DNA of 58,546 nt from VRUE01 sp036276735 (lineage in GTDB: Bacteria > Actinomycetota > Thermoleophilia > Solirubrobacterales > 70-9). A program made the translations under genes and the position numbers. Within the stretch, counting starts at the first letter, position 1, and the number at the start of each line of letters is the position of its first letter. This document shows, piece by piece, positions 30,777-39,197 of the stretch. Under the pieces are notes generated by a model. The model had not been told where the DNA came from. It searched no databases and worked only from the letters and a program-made list of their open reading frames with translations. The stretch lies in assembly GCA_036276735.1 (NCBI GenBank), contig DASUOH010000009.1, positions 1-58,546 of the forward strand. The letters run 5' to 3'.

Positions 30777-32048
30777 ATGCTCGACCTGAAGCTGATCCGC
30801 TCCGAACCCGAGCGGGTCAAGGCCGCGCTGGCGCGCCGCGGCGCCGCCGAGCGGATCGACGAGCTGCTCCGCCTCGATGCCCGCCGGCGCGAGCTGCTGC
30901 CCGAGATCGAGGGCGCCCAGGCCGAGCGCAAGACGATCTCCAAGCAGATCGGCGAAGCGAAGCAGCGGGGCGAGGACGCGGCCGCCGAGATGGAGGCGGT
31001 GCAGCGCTTCAAGGAGACGATCGAGGCCGGCAAGGCCGAGCTCGAGCGGGTCGAAGCGGAGCTCGAGCGGGTCGCAGGCGAGCTGCCCAACCTGCCCGAC
31101 CCCGATGCCCCCGAAGGCGACAGCGAGGAGGACGCGGTGCTCGTCCGCGAGGTCGGCGAGCCGCCCAGCTTCGACTTCGAGCCGCGCGATCACCTGGAGA
31201 TCGGCACCGAGCTGGGCCTGATCGACATGGAGGCCGGCGCGCAGGTCTCCGGCTCGCGCTTCGCCTACCTCAAGGGCGACCTGGTGCTGCTCGAGCTGGC
31301 CCTGGTCCGCTACGCGCTCGACCTCGTCCGCTCCGAAGGGCACGAGCCGGTCGTGCCGCCGGTCCTGGTTCGCGAAGAGGCGCTCTACGGCACCGGCTTT
31401 CTGCCCGGTGACCGCGACCAGATTTACGAGATCCCCAAGGACGACCTCTTCCTGGTCGGCACCTCGGAGGTACCGCTGGCCGCCCTTCACGCCGACCAGA
31501 TCCTCGATGCCGAGCGGCTGCCGCTGCGCTACGCGGCCTTCTCGACCTGCTTCCGCCGCGAGGCGGGCGCCGCCGGCCGCGACACCCGCGGCATCTTCCG
31601 GGTCCACCAGTTCGACAAGGTCGAGATGTTCTCGTTCGTCGAGCCGTCCCGCTCGTCGGACGAGCACGAGCGGCTGCTGGCGATCGAGGAGCGCATCCTC
31701 GGCGAGCTGGAGATCCCCTACCGGGTCGTCAACGTCGCCGCCGGCGACCTAGGCGCGCCAGCCGCCAAGAAGTACGACTGCGAGGCATGGATTCCCAGCC
31801 AGGGCCGCTACCGCGAGCTGACCTCATGCTCAAACACGACTGATTATCAGGCGCGACGCCTCAAATGTAGGTATCGATCTGCCGATAGCGAAGCACCGAA
31901 AGCGGTGCACACCCTGAACGGAACGGCTGTGGCCGTGGGACGAACGATGATCGCGCTGATCGAGAACCGACAGGAGCGGGACGGCGGTTTCACGCTACCT
32001 AAAACTTTGCATCGATACGGCGCTCCTGAGAGGATCGCCCCCTCATGA
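30777..32048 (+). CDS. serS: Seryl-tRNA synthetase
   Basis: 423 residues. N-terminal coiled-coil tRNA-binding arm (about residues 28-105), then the class II catalytic domain with motif 2 FSTCFRREAGAAGRDTRGIF and motif 3 AVAVGRTMIALIENRQERDG. Attaches Ser to tRNA-Ser and tRNA-Sec. From about base 31826 to the stop, codons switch to many A/T-ending triplets (TCA, AAT/AAA, TAT, CCT, ACT), unlike the rest of the gene. The stop overlaps the next start (ATGA). Confidence 0.96.
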   Translation: MLDLKLIRSEPERVKAALARRGAAERIDELLRLDARRRELLPEIEGAQAERKTISKQIGEAKQRGEDAAAEMEAVQRFKETIEAGKAELERVEAELERVAGELPNLPDPDAPEGDSEEDAVLVREVGEPPSFDFEPRDHLEIGTELGLIDMEAGAQVSGSRFAYLKGDLVLLELALVRYALDLVRSEGHEPVVPPVLVREEALYGTGFLPGDRDQIYEIPKDDLFLVGTSEVPLAALHADQILDAERLPLRYAAFSTCFRREAGAAGRDTRGIFRVHQFDKVEMFSFVEPSRSSDEHERLLAIEERILGELEIPYRVVNVAAGDLGAPAAKKYDCEAWIPSQGRYRELTSCSNTTDYQARRLKCRYRSADSEAPKAVHTLNGTAVAVGRTMIALIENRQERDGGFTLPKTLHRYGAPERIAPS

Positions 32049-32698
32049 ACGCTGCCGTCGCCGGCGCCAAGCGGGTCGTCCTCTGCGATGACCACGAGAT
32101 CGTCCGCGAGGCGATCAAGTCGCGGATGGCGAATTCGAACACGCTGAACATCGTCGGCGAGGCCTCCAACGGCCGCGACGTGGTCGAGGTCGTCAAGGAG
32201 CTCGAGCCCGACGTGCTGATCATCGACGTCGAGCTGCCCAAGCGGGACGGGATCGAGGCGACCAAGGAGGTGCTGAAAGCCCGGCCGCGCACGAAGGTGA
32301 TCATCTTCACCGCCCACGCCCAGCCCGACCTGCTGGCGCTGGCGCTGCGGGCCGGCGCCTCCGGCTACGTCCTCAAGTCGGCGCCGGCCGAGGACATCGC
32401 CCGCGCCGTCAAAGCGGTGACCGGAGGCAGCACCTTCCTCGGCGGCGACTTCGCCGGCGGCAAGCCCTCGGAGGTCGAAAAGCTGCTCGAGCTCTCGCCA
32501 CGCGAGCGGCAGATCCTCGAGCTGCTCGCCGAGGGCCTGCGGGTGAAAGAGATCGCCGAACGGCTCGGCCTCAGCCCGGCGACCGTCCACACCCACGTGC
32601 GTAACGCGATCGCCAAGCTGGAGGTCGACACGCGGACCGAGGCGGTCGCCCTGGCGGTGCGCTTCAGCTATCTCGGCGCCGGCGGCGGCGTCAAATGA
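32045..32698 (+). CDS. NarL/FixJ-type response regulator
   Basis: 217 residues. Receiver domain with acidic pair Asp15-Asp16, phospho-acceptor Asp61 (LIIDVELP) and conserved Lys (YVLKSAP). C-terminal LuxR helix-turn-helix: LSPRERQILELLAEGLRVKE and GLSPATVHTHVRNAIAKL. Translationally coupled to serS. No histidine kinase adjoins, so it is an orphan regulator here. Confidence 0.93.
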   Translation: MNAAVAGAKRVVLCDDHEIVREAIKSRMANSNTLNIVGEASNGRDVVEVVKELEPDVLIIDVELPKRDGIEATKEVLKARPRTKVIIFTAHAQPDLLALALRAGASGYVLKSAPAEDIARAVKAVTGGSTFLGGDFAGGKPSEVEKLLELSPRERQILELLAEGLRVKEIAERLGLSPATVHTHVRNAIAKLEVDTRTEAVALAVRFSYLGAGGGVK

Positions 32699-32721
32699 CC
32701 AACGCCGCCTCCTCTGCTCCC

Positions 32722-32759
32722 GCCGGGGCCTGAAGAATCAGATATGGACAGGCCCCGGC
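32722..32759 (+). terminator. Strong hairpin after the response regulator
   Basis: GCCGGGGCCTG (32722-32732) and CAGGCCCCGGC (32749-32759) are perfect complements with a 16-base loop. No T-tract follows, so if it terminates transcription it does so in the tail-less mode common in high-GC genomes. Confidence 0.65.
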
Positions 32760-32777
32760 TCCCGCGTCCGGGGGCGG

Positions 32778-33185
32778 CTACGTTCGATCTAGCTCTAGCG
32801 CGCAGCCGTTGATGCAGTAGCGCTGGCCTCCCTGCTCCGCCGGCCCGTCGTCGAAGACGTGACCGAGGTGGGCGTCGCAGTGCTTGCAGACGACCTCGGT
32901 GCGGCGCATGAAGTGGCTGTTGTCCGGGCGCAGCTCGACATGCTCCAGGTTGACCGGCTCGGTGAAGCTCGGCCAGCCCGTCCCCGAGTCGAACTTGGTG
33001 TCCGAGGAGAACAGCTCGGTGCCGCAGCAGGCGCAGCGGTAGGTGCCGTCGGCCTTCTCGTCCCAGTAGGGCCCGGTGAAGGCGCGCTCGGTCCCGGCCC
33101 GTCTGGTCACCTCGTACTGTTCGGGCGTGAGCTGCTCGCGCCACTCCTCGTCGCTCTTGCGGACCTTCTTCGTCTGCTCGGCCAT
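32778..33185 (-). CDS. msrB: Peptide methionine-R-sulfoxide reductase
   Basis: 135 residues. Catalytic Cys124 in QRYCINGCALEL, zinc Cys pairs Cys51/Cys54 (CACCG) and Cys100/Cys103 (CKHC), and the GTGWPSFTEPV and HLGHVF motifs. Repairs R-form methionine sulfoxide using thioredoxin. The second Cys of the usual CIN(S/G)xSL motif region is also Cys (CINGCAL), which may be a resolving residue. The ATG has a good Shine-Dalgarno (AAGGAG). Confidence 0.95.
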   Translation of the reverse strand: MAEQTKKVRKSDEEWREQLTPEQYEVTRRAGTERAFTGPYWDEKADGTYRCACCGTELFSSDTKFDSGTGWPSFTEPVNLEHVELRPDNSHFMRRTEVVCKHCDAHLGHVFDDGPAEQGGQRYCINGCALELDRT

Positions 33186-33675
33186 CCTGCTCCTTTCGGT
33201 CTCTGTTCAGGTTACGGAGGCGGGTGCGGCGGCATGCCCGAATCAAGACGATGCCGACCTGCCGCTTCGCGTCCAGGAGCGCGCAATGCGTTGTCTCGTC
33301 AACGCCGCCCGTCGCCGCGCCGGCCGCGCCCCGGTCGTCGCATCGGGCAAGCTCGGCCGCGCCGCCGGGCTCAAGTCGCGCGACATCCTGCGCTGCGACG
33401 ACTTCGACCACGAGGCGTGCGGGCGCGACTTCACCTATTGGATAGAGCGAGTCGGCTATCTCGCCGATGCCTGCGGCGCCGGTGAGAACATCGCCCTTGG
33501 CAGCGGCTCTTTCGCGACGGCCCGGGCGATCTTCCGCGCCTGGATCAACTCGCCCGGTCACCGCCGCAACATCCTCGGCAGCTTCGACGACCTCGGCGTC
33601 GGACTCGAGATCGGCAGGCTGAACGGCCGGGCCGGCGTCCACGTCTGGACCCAGCACTTCGGCCGCCGCTGCTGA
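33157..33675 (+). CDS. Secreted CAP/SCP-domain protein
   Basis: About 172 residues from a TTG at 33157. A GTG at 33127 in the same frame is possible. A hydrophobic signal (TFFVCSAILLLSVSVQV) ends near EAGAAACPN. The CAP fold is shown by AMRCLVNAARRRAGRAPVVA, GENIALGSGSFATARAIFRA and WINSPGHRRNILGSFDDLGV, the typical CAP C-terminal motif. Extra Cys suggest disulfides. The 5' end overlaps that of the divergent msrB by 29 bases, so the start is uncertain. Confidence 0.75.
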   Translation: MRTFFVCSAILLLSVSVQVTEAGAAACPNQDDADLPLRVQERAMRCLVNAARRRAGRAPVVASGKLGRAAGLKSRDILRCDDFDHEACGRDFTYWIERVGYLADACGAGENIALGSGSFATARAIFRAWINSPGHRRNILGSFDDLGVGLEIGRLNGRAGVHVWTQHFGRRC

Positions 33676-33682
33676 CGACGTG

Positions 33683-33720
33683 CCGTGGGTTATGCACCCA
33701 TAGGGGCATTCAACCCACGG
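33683..33720. terminator. Hairpin between convergent CAP and MFS genes
   Basis: CCGTGGGTT (33683-33691) pairs with AACCCACGG (33712-33720), and the inner ATGC-ACCC/GGGGCAT region continues the stem. The MFS stop (33710-33712) lies in the right arm. The tip CCCATAGGGG resembles CCCCTATGGGG at 28473-28483. Confidence 0.65.
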
Positions 33721-34888
33721 GACGTCCGAACAGGGCCCGGCCGCGCGTCGAGATCGTCAAGACGATCGTCGCCATCGCGACCAGGGCGACCGCGGCCGAG
33801 AAGATGAAGGCGCCCTCGTACCCCGCGAGCGCTGCCACCACGCCCGCGAGCGGCGCGCCGAAGCCGATACCGGCGTCGAAGAAGGCGGTGAAGGTTCCGA
33901 GTGCCGCGCCGCGCCGGGTCTCGGCGACGCGGCCGACGACGATCACCGAAAGCGAGGGATAGAGGAGAGAGAAGGCGGCGCCCATGATCAGCGCCCCGGC
34001 GATCGCGACGCCGAAGCTATGGGCGAACGCCATCGTCGCCAGGCCCACCGCCTCGCCCGCTGCCGCGACGATTGCCACGCGGGCGGGGCCCACGCGGTCC
34101 GGCAGGTCGCCGCCGACAAGTCGCGTCAGCACGACCATCGTCGCGAAGGCGCCGAAGACGGTCGCCCCGTGGCCGATGTCTCGCGCGTCGAGGTGCAGGA
34201 CGACGAAGGAGGCGACCGTGGCGTAGCCGAGCGAGGCCAATGCCAGCGCCGCGCCCGGCCGGATCGCCTCGCGCGCGATCAACGGTTGGCGCTCGTTCGT
34301 GGCGATCGGGTGGAACGGGTCGGGGAGCCTCAGAGCGATCAGGGCGCCGACCAGCGGCGCCGCGCCGGCGAAGATCCATACCGCCGTGTAGCCGGACGCC
34401 TGCAGCAGCAGCTCGCCGAGCAGCGGCCCTACGCTGAGGCCGGACCAGACCGCGAGGCCGTAGAGGCCGATCACCCGCCCCCGCCGCTCGGGCGGCGCGA
34501 TGTCGACGATCCAGGCCGAGCCGGCGGTGAAGACCGTGCCCTCGCCAGCGCCGAGCAGCAACCGCGCCACGATCAGGCCCGGCACCCCGAGCGGCAGCAG
34601 GTAGAGGAAGCCGGCCGCGGCGACGACAACCGAGCCCAGCAGGACGGCCGGCTTGCGGCCCCGTCGATCGGCAAGCCGCCCGGCGAAGGGCCGCAGCAGC
34701 AGGCCCGTCACCGCGTAGGAGCCGACCACCACGCCGACCGCGACGTTGCCGCTCTCCAGCGGTCCGTGCACGTAGCGCGGCAGGACGGGCAGCACAGCGC
34801 CGACCGCAACCAGCCCGGTGAAGGTGACCGCGAAGACGCCGGCGAAGGCGACGCCCGGCCGGGGCGTCCGCCGCCCACCCGTCCTCAT
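33710..34888 (-). CDS. MFS transporter
   Basis: 392 residues from an ATG at 34886-34888 (ATGA overlap with the HAD stop). Twelve membrane helices. Motif A between helices 2 and 3 reads GRLADRRGRKPAVLLGS and the motif-C-like GLYGLAVWSGLSVGPLLGEL follows, typical of drug:H+ antiporter-type MFS exporters. Substrate unknown. Frames extending upstream through the HAD gene are Arg-rich noise and were not used. Confidence 0.88.
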   Translation of the reverse strand: MRTGGRRTPRPGVAFAGVFAVTFTGLVAVGAVLPVLPRYVHGPLESGNVAVGVVVGSYAVTGLLLRPFAGRLADRRGRKPAVLLGSVVVAAAGFLYLLPLGVPGLIVARLLLGAGEGTVFTAGSAWIVDIAPPERRGRVIGLYGLAVWSGLSVGPLLGELLLQASGYTAVWIFAGAAPLVGALIALRLPDPFHPIATNERQPLIAREAIRPGAALALASLGYATVASFVVLHLDARDIGHGATVFGAFATMVVLTRLVGGDLPDRVGPARVAIVAAAGEAVGLATMAFAHSFGVAIAGALIMGAAFSLLYPSLSVIVVGRVAETRRGAALGTFTAFFDAGIGFGAPLAGVVAALAGYEGAFIFSAAVALVAMATIVLTISTRGRALFGRPVG

Positions 34889-35670
34889 CGCAGCAAGGCC
34901 GGCAGGTCGTCGACGACGTGGTCCGGGGGTGGCGTGGCGGCTTCGGCGTCGGTCCGGGTCGAAGCGCCGGTCAGCACGAGGACGGTCATCAGCCCGGCTC
35001 GGCGACCGCCCTCGATGTCCGAGGCGATGCGGTCGCCGACGATCGCGACCCGCTCGGCGGCCGGTATGAGTGCCTTCGCCTGGTCGAAGAGGTGCGGCTC
35101 CGGCTTGCCGCCGGTCTCGGCCCGCCTGCCGGAAGCGGTCTCGACCGCCGCGAGCGTGGCGCCGGTCCCGGGCCACGCGCCGCCCGGCATCGGCAGGGTC
35201 GGATCGCGGCTCGTGCCGAACAGCGCGGCGCCCCCTTGAAGGGCGCGCGTCGCGGTGAGCAGCTCGGCGTAGTCGAACTCGCGGTGGGCGGAGACGATCA
35301 CCGCGTCCGCTGACCGGGCCGCGTCTCCGTCGAGCAGCTCCAGCCCGACCGCCGCGACCGCCTCCTTGAAGCGGGGCGCTCCGATCACGAACGCGGTTCC
35401 GCCGCGGCCGACCCGTTCCGCCGCAAGGTGGGCGGTGACGACCCCTGCGGTCAGGACGCGATCGTCGGCGACCTCGATCCCGGCGGCGCGGAGGCGGCTT
35501 GCGTACTCGGCGGGCCGTTTCACCGAGTTGTTGGTGACGAAGACGATCTCCTTCCCGTTCGCCAGCAGCTCGGAGAGCGTTTGCACCGCTCCGGGGACCA
35601 TCTCGCGGCCGATCCAGACCACTCCGTCGAGGTCGATCAACAGTCCGTCGAGTCCATCGGCGAGCGCCAT
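34885..35670 (-). CDS. HAD-IIA family phosphatase (NagD-like)
   Basis: 261 residues from an ATG at 35668-35670. HAD motifs: GLLIDLDGVVWIG (nucleophile Asp), FVTNNSVKRP, then GKPEPHLFDQA (Lys) and AIVGDRIASDIEGGRRAGL (acidic motif IV). Cap type IIA. Likely a sugar- or nucleotide-phosphate phosphatase. It is followed by the MFS gene (overlap) and lies divergent from the ABC gene 25 bases away. The frame is open 13 codons upstream, but MALADG fits the family start. Confidence 0.88.
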   Translation of the reverse strand: MALADGLDGLLIDLDGVVWIGREMVPGAVQTLSELLANGKEIVFVTNNSVKRPAEYASRLRAAGIEVADDRVLTAGVVTAHLAAERVGRGGTAFVIGAPRFKEAVAAVGLELLDGDAARSADAVIVSAHREFDYAELLTATRALQGGAALFGTSRDPTLPMPGGAWPGTGATLAAVETASGRRAETGGKPEPHLFDQAKALIPAAERVAIVGDRIASDIEGGRRAGLMTVLVLTGASTRTDAEAATPPPDHVVDDLPALLR

Positions 35671-35695
35671 GCGGCGGCACGATACGGTGCAAATC
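35671..35695. promoter_or_regulatory. Bidirectional leaderless promoter core
   Basis: ACGATACGGT (35679-35688): TATCGT on the minus strand (8 nt before the HAD ATG) and TACGGT on the plus strand (7 nt before the ABC GTG) share the central TA, the same layout as 30245-30254. Confidence 0.6.
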
Positions 35696-36430
35696 GTGAG
35701 CGAGCGCAACGGCCAGGTCGTGGAGGCGATTGACGTCTCCCGCCGCTACGGAGAGGGGGCCGCCGCGGTCGACGCGCTGGTCGACGTAAGCACCGGCTTC
35801 GAGCGCGGGCGGTTCACGGCGATCATGGGCCCGTCGGGCTCCGGCAAGTCGACCCTGATGCACATCCTCGCCGGCCTCGACAAGCCGACCGCGGGGACCG
35901 TCGTGCTCGACGGAGAGGAGATCACCTCGCTCGACGACGGCGAGCTGACCCGGCTGCGACGCGACAAGCTCGGCTTCGTCTTCCAGTTCTTCAACCTGCT
36001 GCCGGTCCTCACCGCCGAGGAGAACCTCGTCCTGCCGCTCTCGATCGCCGGGCGCAAGCCCGACCACGAGTGGCTCGAGCAGCTGGTCCGCACGGTCGGG
36101 CTCGAGGATCGCCGCACCCACCGGCCCTCGGAGCTCTCCGGCGGCCAGCAGCAGCGCGTCGCCGTCGCCCGGGCGCTGGTCTCCAAGCCGCAGGTCGTCT
36201 TCGCCGACGAGCCGACCGGAAACCTCGATTCGAAGGCAAGCCAGGACGTCCTGCGGCTGCTGCGCCAGGCCGTCGACGAGTTCGGCCAGACGGTGATCAT
36301 GGTCACCCACGACCCGGCCGCCGCCGCCCACGCCGACCGGCTGATCACCCTTCGCGACGGCGCGATCGTCCACGATGCCGCCCCCGGTTCGACCGACGAG
36401 GTGATCGAGCTGATGAAGCGGGTCGATTAG
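35696..36430 (+). CDS. ABC transporter ATP-binding protein (MacB/LolD type)
   Basis: 244 residues from a GTG. Walker A GPSGSGKSTLMHILAGLDKP, Q-loop FVFQFFNLLPVLTAEEN, signature LSGGQQQRVAVARAL, Walker B VVFADEPTGNLD and switch His (VTHDP). This is the LolD/MacB branch that pairs with FtsX-like permeases. The next gene (5 bases later) is that permease, so the pair forms a complete exporter or mechanotransmission complex. Confidence 0.94.
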   Translation: MSERNGQVVEAIDVSRRYGEGAAAVDALVDVSTGFERGRFTAIMGPSGSGKSTLMHILAGLDKPTAGTVVLDGEEITSLDDGELTRLRRDKLGFVFQFFNLLPVLTAEENLVLPLSIAGRKPDHEWLEQLVRTVGLEDRRTHRPSELSGGQQQRVAVARALVSKPQVVFADEPTGNLDSKASQDVLRLLRQAVDEFGQTVIMVTHDPAAAAHADRLITLRDGAIVHDAAPGSTDEVIELMKRVD

Positions 36431-36435
36431 CCCGG

Positions 36436-38988
36436 TTGACCGGTCTCGCCGTCAAGAGCCTCTGGGCGCGGCGGGTGCGCGCGCTGACGACGACGCTCGC
36501 GGTCGTTATCGGCGTCGCCTTCGTCGCCGGCACCTACATCCTCACCGACACCACCTTCGCCGCCTTCGACGAAATCTTCGAGGACTCGCTGGCGAAGACC
36601 AGCGTCGTGATCACGGCGCAGGAGGAGGTGCGGCAGGAAACCGGCGAGGTGCCAAGCTTCAGCGCCGCCGTACTGCCCAAGGCAAGGGGAGCGGAGGGCG
36701 TGCGGCTGGCGGTTGGCCAGATCTTCACGCCGGGCGCCTTCTTCGACGAAGAGAACGAGCAGATCGGCACCGAGTTCGCGCCGAAGTTCATCACCTCGGT
36801 CCTGCCCGAGCAGCTGGAAACGCAGACCTACGTCGAGGGGCGCCCGCCGCGCGACGCCTCCGAGGCGACGCTCGACCGGAGCGCCGCCGAGGAGGCGGGA
36901 CTGGGGATCGGCGACACGCTCAGGCTCGCCTCGGTCGAACGGGTCGCCGCCTACCGGATCGTCGGCCTGACCCAGCTTGGCGAGGCCTCGTGGGGCGGCG
37001 CCAGCGTCGCCGGGCTGATCCTGTCCGAGGCGCAGCGGATCACCGACAAGCGCGACGAGTACGACCAGATCCTGATCGCGGCCGCCGACGGCGTCTCCGA
37101 AGCGGCGCTCGCCCGCGACGTCCGCCGGGCGGTCCCGGGCTCGGTCCGGGTCGAGACCGCCAAGCAGAACTCCGAACGCAACTCCGACCAAATCCGCAGC
37201 GACCTCGGCTTCCTGCGCATCGCCCTGCTCGTCTTCGCCTTCGTCGCCCTCTTCGTCGGCGCCTTCCTCATCTTCAACACCTTCTCGATCACCGTCGCCC
37301 AGCGCATCCGCGAGTTCGGCATGCTGCGCACGCTCGGGGCCGGGCGCCGGCAGATCCTCGGCTCGGTCGTCGTCGAGGCGCTGACGATAGGCGTCATCGG
37401 GGCTCTGCTCGGACTGGTCGGCGGCTACGCGATCGCGGTCGGGCTCAACGCCCTCTTTGTTGCGATCGGGATCGACCTGCCGACCACCGGCCTCGTCACC
37501 AAGGACCGCACGATCGTCGCCTCGCTGGCGATCGGCATCGGCGTCACCCTCGTCTCCTCCTTCGTGCCGGCGCTGAGCGCCACCCGGGTGCCGCCGATCG
37601 CCGCCCTGCAGAACCTGAAGCTGCCGCGCAGCCGCCGCCGCGGCATCGTCAACGCGGCGGTCGCGGTCCTGCTCGGCCTGGCCGGGCTGGGGATGGTCCT
37701 GGCCGGGCTCTTCGGCGGTGCCGACGGCGGCAGCGCCGCACAGCTGATCGGTGGCGGTGCGGTCGCGGTTCTACTCGGGGTCTCCCTCTTCAGCCCCCGG
37801 CTCGTGCGTCCCCTGGCCTCCTTCGCCGGCCGTCCGCTCGAGCTGCTGCGTCGCCTGACCGGTCGCCTCGCCCGCGAGAACACGCAGCGCAACCCGGCCC
37901 GCACCGCGGTCACCGCCGCGGCGCTGATGATCGGCCTCGCCGTCGTCGCCTTCGTCACCGTCTTCGCCGCCGGGATCAAGAGCTCGATCGCGACTGCGGT
38001 GGACGAGAGCTTCCAGGGCGAGCTGGTCCTGCAGAACTCCGACGGCTTCACGCCGATCTCGCCGCGGGCGGCCGGCGTCGCCCGCCAGGTGCCCGGCGTC
38101 GAGCTGGTCTCGGCGATGCGCGCTACCGAGGCGAAGCTGCTGAGCGGCAACGGCGGCGACCTGCGCGTGTCGGCCCTCGACCGTGACGCCGGAGCGGTGG
38201 TCGACATCGATTGGACCGAGGGCGACCCTGGGACGCTGCGCCGGCTCGGCGACGAGGAGGTGATCGTCGACAAGTCACTTGCCTCGGGCAATGGCTTCGA
38301 GGTCGGCGACGAGGTGCGGTTCCTGACCCAGGTCGGCGCCAAACCACGGCTGCGGGTGGTCGGCGAGTACGAAGACAAGGCCGAACTGTTCGGCGGCGCG
38401 ATTGTCAGCCAGCGCCTGATGGCGAGCGCCTTCGACCAGAGCGACGACGTCATCGATTTTGTCAAGCTGGCGCCGGGCGCCGACGGAACCGAGGTCCAGG
38501 CACGGCTGGTCAAGGCGATGGAGCGCGACTTCCCCGTAGTCGAGGTCCGCAACCAGCAGGAGCTGAAGGAAAACCAGGAAGAACAGATCAACCAGCTGCT
38601 CGGCCTGATCTACGCGCTGCTCGCGTTGGCGGTGATCGTCTCGCTCTTCGGGATCGCCAACACCCTGGCCCTGTCGATCCACGAGCGCACCCGGGAGCTG
38701 GGGATGCTGCGGGCGATCGGCATGTCGCGCCGCCAAGTACGGACGATGATCCGCTACGAGGCGGTCATAACCGCCCTGATCGGGGCGCTGCTCGGCATGG
38801 TCATTGGCGTCATCTTCGCCGCGCTCATCTCACAGCCGCTCGCCGACGAAGGGTTCGTCCTCTCCTACCCGGTCGGGCAGCTGTTCGCGATGCTCGTCTT
38901 CGCGGCGGTGTGTGGTGTCCTCGCCGCGATCCCACCGGCCCGTCGCGCCTCGCGGCTAGACGTGCTGGAAGCGCTGCAATATGAGTAG
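36436..38988 (+). CDS. FtsX/MacB-type ABC permease
   Basis: 850 residues from a TTG at 36436. N-terminal helix (LTTTLAVVIGVAFVAGTYIL), a periplasmic domain (about 40-245), then a three-helix FtsX block (about 255-390), a second periplasmic domain and a second FtsX block at the C-terminus. The coupling sequences REFGMLRTLGAGRRQILGSV and RELGMLRAIGMSRRQVRTMI are duplicated, as expected for the large DUF214/FtsX permeases. Substrate is unknown; lipoproteins, lipids or antimicrobial peptides are typical. Confidence 0.9.
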   Translation: MTGLAVKSLWARRVRALTTTLAVVIGVAFVAGTYILTDTTFAAFDEIFEDSLAKTSVVITAQEEVRQETGEVPSFSAAVLPKARGAEGVRLAVGQIFTPGAFFDEENEQIGTEFAPKFITSVLPEQLETQTYVEGRPPRDASEATLDRSAAEEAGLGIGDTLRLASVERVAAYRIVGLTQLGEASWGGASVAGLILSEAQRITDKRDEYDQILIAAADGVSEAALARDVRRAVPGSVRVETAKQNSERNSDQIRSDLGFLRIALLVFAFVALFVGAFLIFNTFSITVAQRIREFGMLRTLGAGRRQILGSVVVEALTIGVIGALLGLVGGYAIAVGLNALFVAIGIDLPTTGLVTKDRTIVASLAIGIGVTLVSSFVPALSATRVPPIAALQNLKLPRSRRRGIVNAAVAVLLGLAGLGMVLAGLFGGADGGSAAQLIGGGAVAVLLGVSLFSPRLVRPLASFAGRPLELLRRLTGRLARENTQRNPARTAVTAAALMIGLAVVAFVTVFAAGIKSSIATAVDESFQGELVLQNSDGFTPISPRAAGVARQVPGVELVSAMRATEAKLLSGNGGDLRVSALDRDAGAVVDIDWTEGDPGTLRRLGDEEVIVDKSLASGNGFEVGDEVRFLTQVGAKPRLRVVGEYEDKAELFGGAIVSQRLMASAFDQSDDVIDFVKLAPGADGTEVQARLVKAMERDFPVVEVRNQQELKENQEEQINQLLGLIYALLALAVIVSLFGIANTLALSIHERTRELGMLRAIGMSRRQVRTMIRYEAVITALIGALLGMVIGVIFAALISQPLADEGFVLSYPVGQLFAMLVFAAVCGVLAAIPPARRASRLDVLEALQYE

Positions 38989-39081
38989 GCGCGAGCGAGG
39001 CGATCTGCCATCCGGGCGACGATCCGGGGGCCGGCGGTGTAGCAGCTCCATGCGCTAGCCGCGCCAGGCCGGCTCGACGTG

Positions 39082-39100
39082 GACGACCTTCGTGGTCGTC
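39082..39100 (+). terminator. Small hairpin after the ABC permease
   Basis: GACGACC (39082-39088), loop TTCGT, GGTCGTC (39094-39100). Candidate terminator within the 209-base gap between convergent genes. The sequence on either side shows no open frame that looks coding. Confidence 0.5.
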
Positions 39101-39105
39101 ACTTC

Positions 39106-39193
39106 GTAGGACCCAGCTGGGGAGTGAACGCGGCGAAGCGACAGTGCAACGCACGGCGCACAGCCGCGGGTGCTTCCCAGCGCCGTGTCCTAC
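39106..39193. repeat. Four-stem nested palindrome after nrdJ
   Basis: Nested complementary pairs: GTAGGAC/GTCCTAC (39106-39112 with 39187-39193), GCTGGGGAG/CTTCCCAGC (39116-39124 with 39173-39181, one wobble), CGCGGC/GCCGCG (39129-39134 with 39163-39168) and GTGC/GCAC (39144-39147 with 39151-39154). It ends four bases before the nrdJ stop. It may be a terminator, an mRNA 3' stabiliser or a small structured RNA. Confidence 0.65.
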
Positions 39194-39197
39194 GGGC

